Shown here one piece after another: positions 62,601-64,000 of a stretch of DNA of 64,000 bases. The stretch lies in NCBI GenBank assembly GCA_027186245.1, contig CP114490.1:5099001-5163000 (forward strand). Reading direction: 5' to 3'. The notes beneath the pieces are model-generated. The model ran no database searches, was not told the origin of the DNA, and saw only the letters and a program-made list of their open reading frames with translations. The position numbers and the translations under genes were made by a program. Position 1 is the stretch's first letter, and the number at the start of each line of letters is the position of its first letter. The DNA is from Coriaria nepalensis. Its lineage: Eukaryota; Streptophyta; Magnoliopsida; Cucurbitales; Coriariaceae.

Positions 62601-64000
62601 ATAACATTCTAATGATCTTTGAAAGACACATGTGCCTTTGTTTTACCTAAAACTCATTTCAAAGTGTCTCTTCAAGCTACTAAACAATTTGAATAAGGTC
62701 TGAACGAATTATATTTTTGCACATAAAACACCAATGTGATGCATAACATGCTAATAATCTTTGAAAGACACGTGTGCCTTTTTTTTTAACCTAAAAAGCA
62801 TTGAAATGCGTCTCTTCAATCCACTAAAAAATTTGAAGGAAGTTCAAATGCATTCTATTTTCGCACATCGATCAAAAATTTCATCCATAAATTGCTTATG
62901 ATTTTTGAAAGACACGTGTGCCTTTGTTCCACCTAAAACTCATTTCAGTGTGTCTCTTCAAGCCACTAAACCATTTGAATGTAGTTTGAACGAATTCTAT
63001 TTTCACACATCAAACATAAATTGCGTGCATAACTTGCTTGTGATCTCTGAAGGACACTTGTGCATTTGTTTTATCTGAAAATCATATCAATGTGTCTCCT
63101 CAAGACACTAAACCATTTGAATGAAGTTCGACCGAATTCTATTTTCGCACATAGAACACAAATTTCGTTCATAACTTGCTAGTGATCACTGAAGGACACT
63201 TGTGCATTTGTTTTACCTGAAAATCATATCAATGGGTCTCCTCAAGGCACTAAACAGTTTGAATGAAGTTCGATCGAATTCTATTTTCCCACATCGAACA
63301 CAAATTTCGTGCATAACTTGCTAGTGATCTCTAAAGGACACTTGTGCCGTTGTTTTGCTTGAAAATCATATCAACGAGTCTCCTCAAGCTACTAAACCAT
63401 TCGAATAAAGTTTGATCGAATTCTATTTTCGCAAATAAAACACAAATTTCATGCTAACATGCTAATGATGTTTGGAAGACATTTGTGCCTTTGTTTCACC
63501 TAAAACTTATTTCAATGTGTCTTTTTAAGCAACTAAACCATTTGGATGAGTTTCGAATGAATTCTATTTTCGTACATCAAACACAAATTTCGTGCAGAAC
63601 TTGCTAGTGATCTCTGAGGGATACTTGTGCATTTGTTTCACCTGAAGCTACTAAACCATTTGAATGAGGTTCGAACGAATTCTATTTTCGCACATCATAT
63701 ACAATTTTCGTGCATAACTTGCTTGTGATCTTTGAAGGACACTTGTGCATTTTTTTTATCTGAAAATCATATAAATGTGTCTTCTCATGGCGTTAAAGCA
63801 TTTGAATGCAGTTCGAACGAATTCTATTTTCGTACATCAAACACAAATTTCATGCATAACATGCTAATGATCTTTGAAAGACAGGTGTGCCTTTGTTTTA
63901 CCTAAAACTCATTTCAATGTGTCTCTTCAAGCTACTAAACAATTTGAATGAGGTCTGAACGAATTATATTTTCGCACATCAAACACCAATTTCATGCATA

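Larger units (their letters stand above)
35553..64000. repeat. 142-bp satellite DNA array, about 200 monomers, continuing past the window
   Basis: Monomers of 142 bp stand head to tail for the whole 28.4 kb without another element inside. Successive GAGGTTCGAA landmarks are at 36,434, 36,576, 36,718 and 36,860, exactly 142 apart. Conserved words in each unit are GAGGTTCGAACGAATTCTAT, TTTCGCACATCAAACAC, TTTCGTGCATAAC, GGACACTTGTGCATTTGTTT and CTAAACCATTTGAAT. Main types differ at CTTGCTAGTGATCTCTGAAG with TCACCTGAAAATCATATC (A) versus CATGCTAATGATCTTTGAAA with TCACCTAAAACTCATTTC (B); a third (C) near the left edge has CATTCTAATGATCGTTGAAG. Because 142 is not a multiple of 3, long open frames cannot persist; frames of 60-70 codons here are chance. 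Role as centromeric, pericentromeric or subtelomeric satellite is undetermined. Confidence 0.97.

Noticed and set aside
35553..64000. Open reading frames of 60-70 codons in the satellite (for example 41,896-42,102, 47,549-47,755, 55,670-55,876)
   Set aside because: They are the same repeat read in changing frames; the 142-bp period is not divisible by 3, and there is no start context or conservation as protein.
35553..64000. CRISPR-like array
   Set aside because: The whole 142-bp unit is conserved, with no short repeat plus unique spacers, and the context is a plant genome.
35553..64000. CENP-B box in the monomer
   Set aside because: TTTCGTGCATAAC was compared with the NTTCGNNNNANNCGGGN pattern; the required A and CGGG positions do not match.
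35553..64000. tRNA gene or pol III B box at GGTTCGAACGA
   Set aside because: Only the first seven bases fit the B box; no A box, no cloverleaf and no acceptor stem pairing were seen.

Overview
The window is nuclear DNA from a flowering plant, most likely a eudicot. It is AT-rich and holds one intact intron-containing plant cytochrome P450 gene, remnants of Copia LTR retrotransposons, a nearly full-length but dead plant L1-type LINE, and a very large satellite array. I saw no rRNA, tRNA, CRISPR array or bacterial-type operon. Family names rest on motifs read by eye; no database search was run.

Layout. 1-8,484 is AT-rich non-coding sequence. It has a possible promoter of a leftward gene at the extreme left, two clusters of a 28-bp palindromic minisatellite, a 44-bp duplication and weak CACTA-like ends. 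8,485-11,829 is the P450 gene: TATA box, exon 1, a 1,765-bp intron and exon 2, giving 501 codons. It looks CYP80-like and is the only gene here that appears functional. 11,830-14,082 is AT-rich spacer. 14,083-15,162 is a minus-strand LTR with its primer-binding site. 15,190-17,230 is a decayed plus-strand Copia fragment (integrase to reverse transcriptase). 17,340-18,560 is a decayed intron-containing gene of uncertain origin. 19,308-20,700 has exon-like pieces followed by a ~280-bp tandem repeat. 21,485-24,723 is a minus-strand Copia element (LTR, primer-binding site, gag, protease, integrase, start of RT). 24,724-25,040 is an inverted copy of the 19.7-20.1 kb sequence, so the Copia element is bracketed by inverted repeats. 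26,680-27,840 is a third Copia fragment (RT to RNase H). 27,850-35,552 is the minus-strand LINE with ORF1, ORF2 and a repeat-bearing 3' UTR.

35,553-64,000 is an uninterrupted satellite array of about 200 copies of a 142-bp monomer that runs off the right edge. Near its left edge monomers are more divergent and largely alternate between two types. Further in they form a mosaic of multi-monomer blocks, including a 13-monomer (1,847-bp) higher-order repeat and duplicated segments that share the same deleted monomer. This array is the most notable structure in the window. The sequence therefore runs from a gene-bearing arm-like region, through nested dead retroelements, into satellite heterochromatin (pericentromeric, centromeric or subtelomeric; the sequence alone does not say which).
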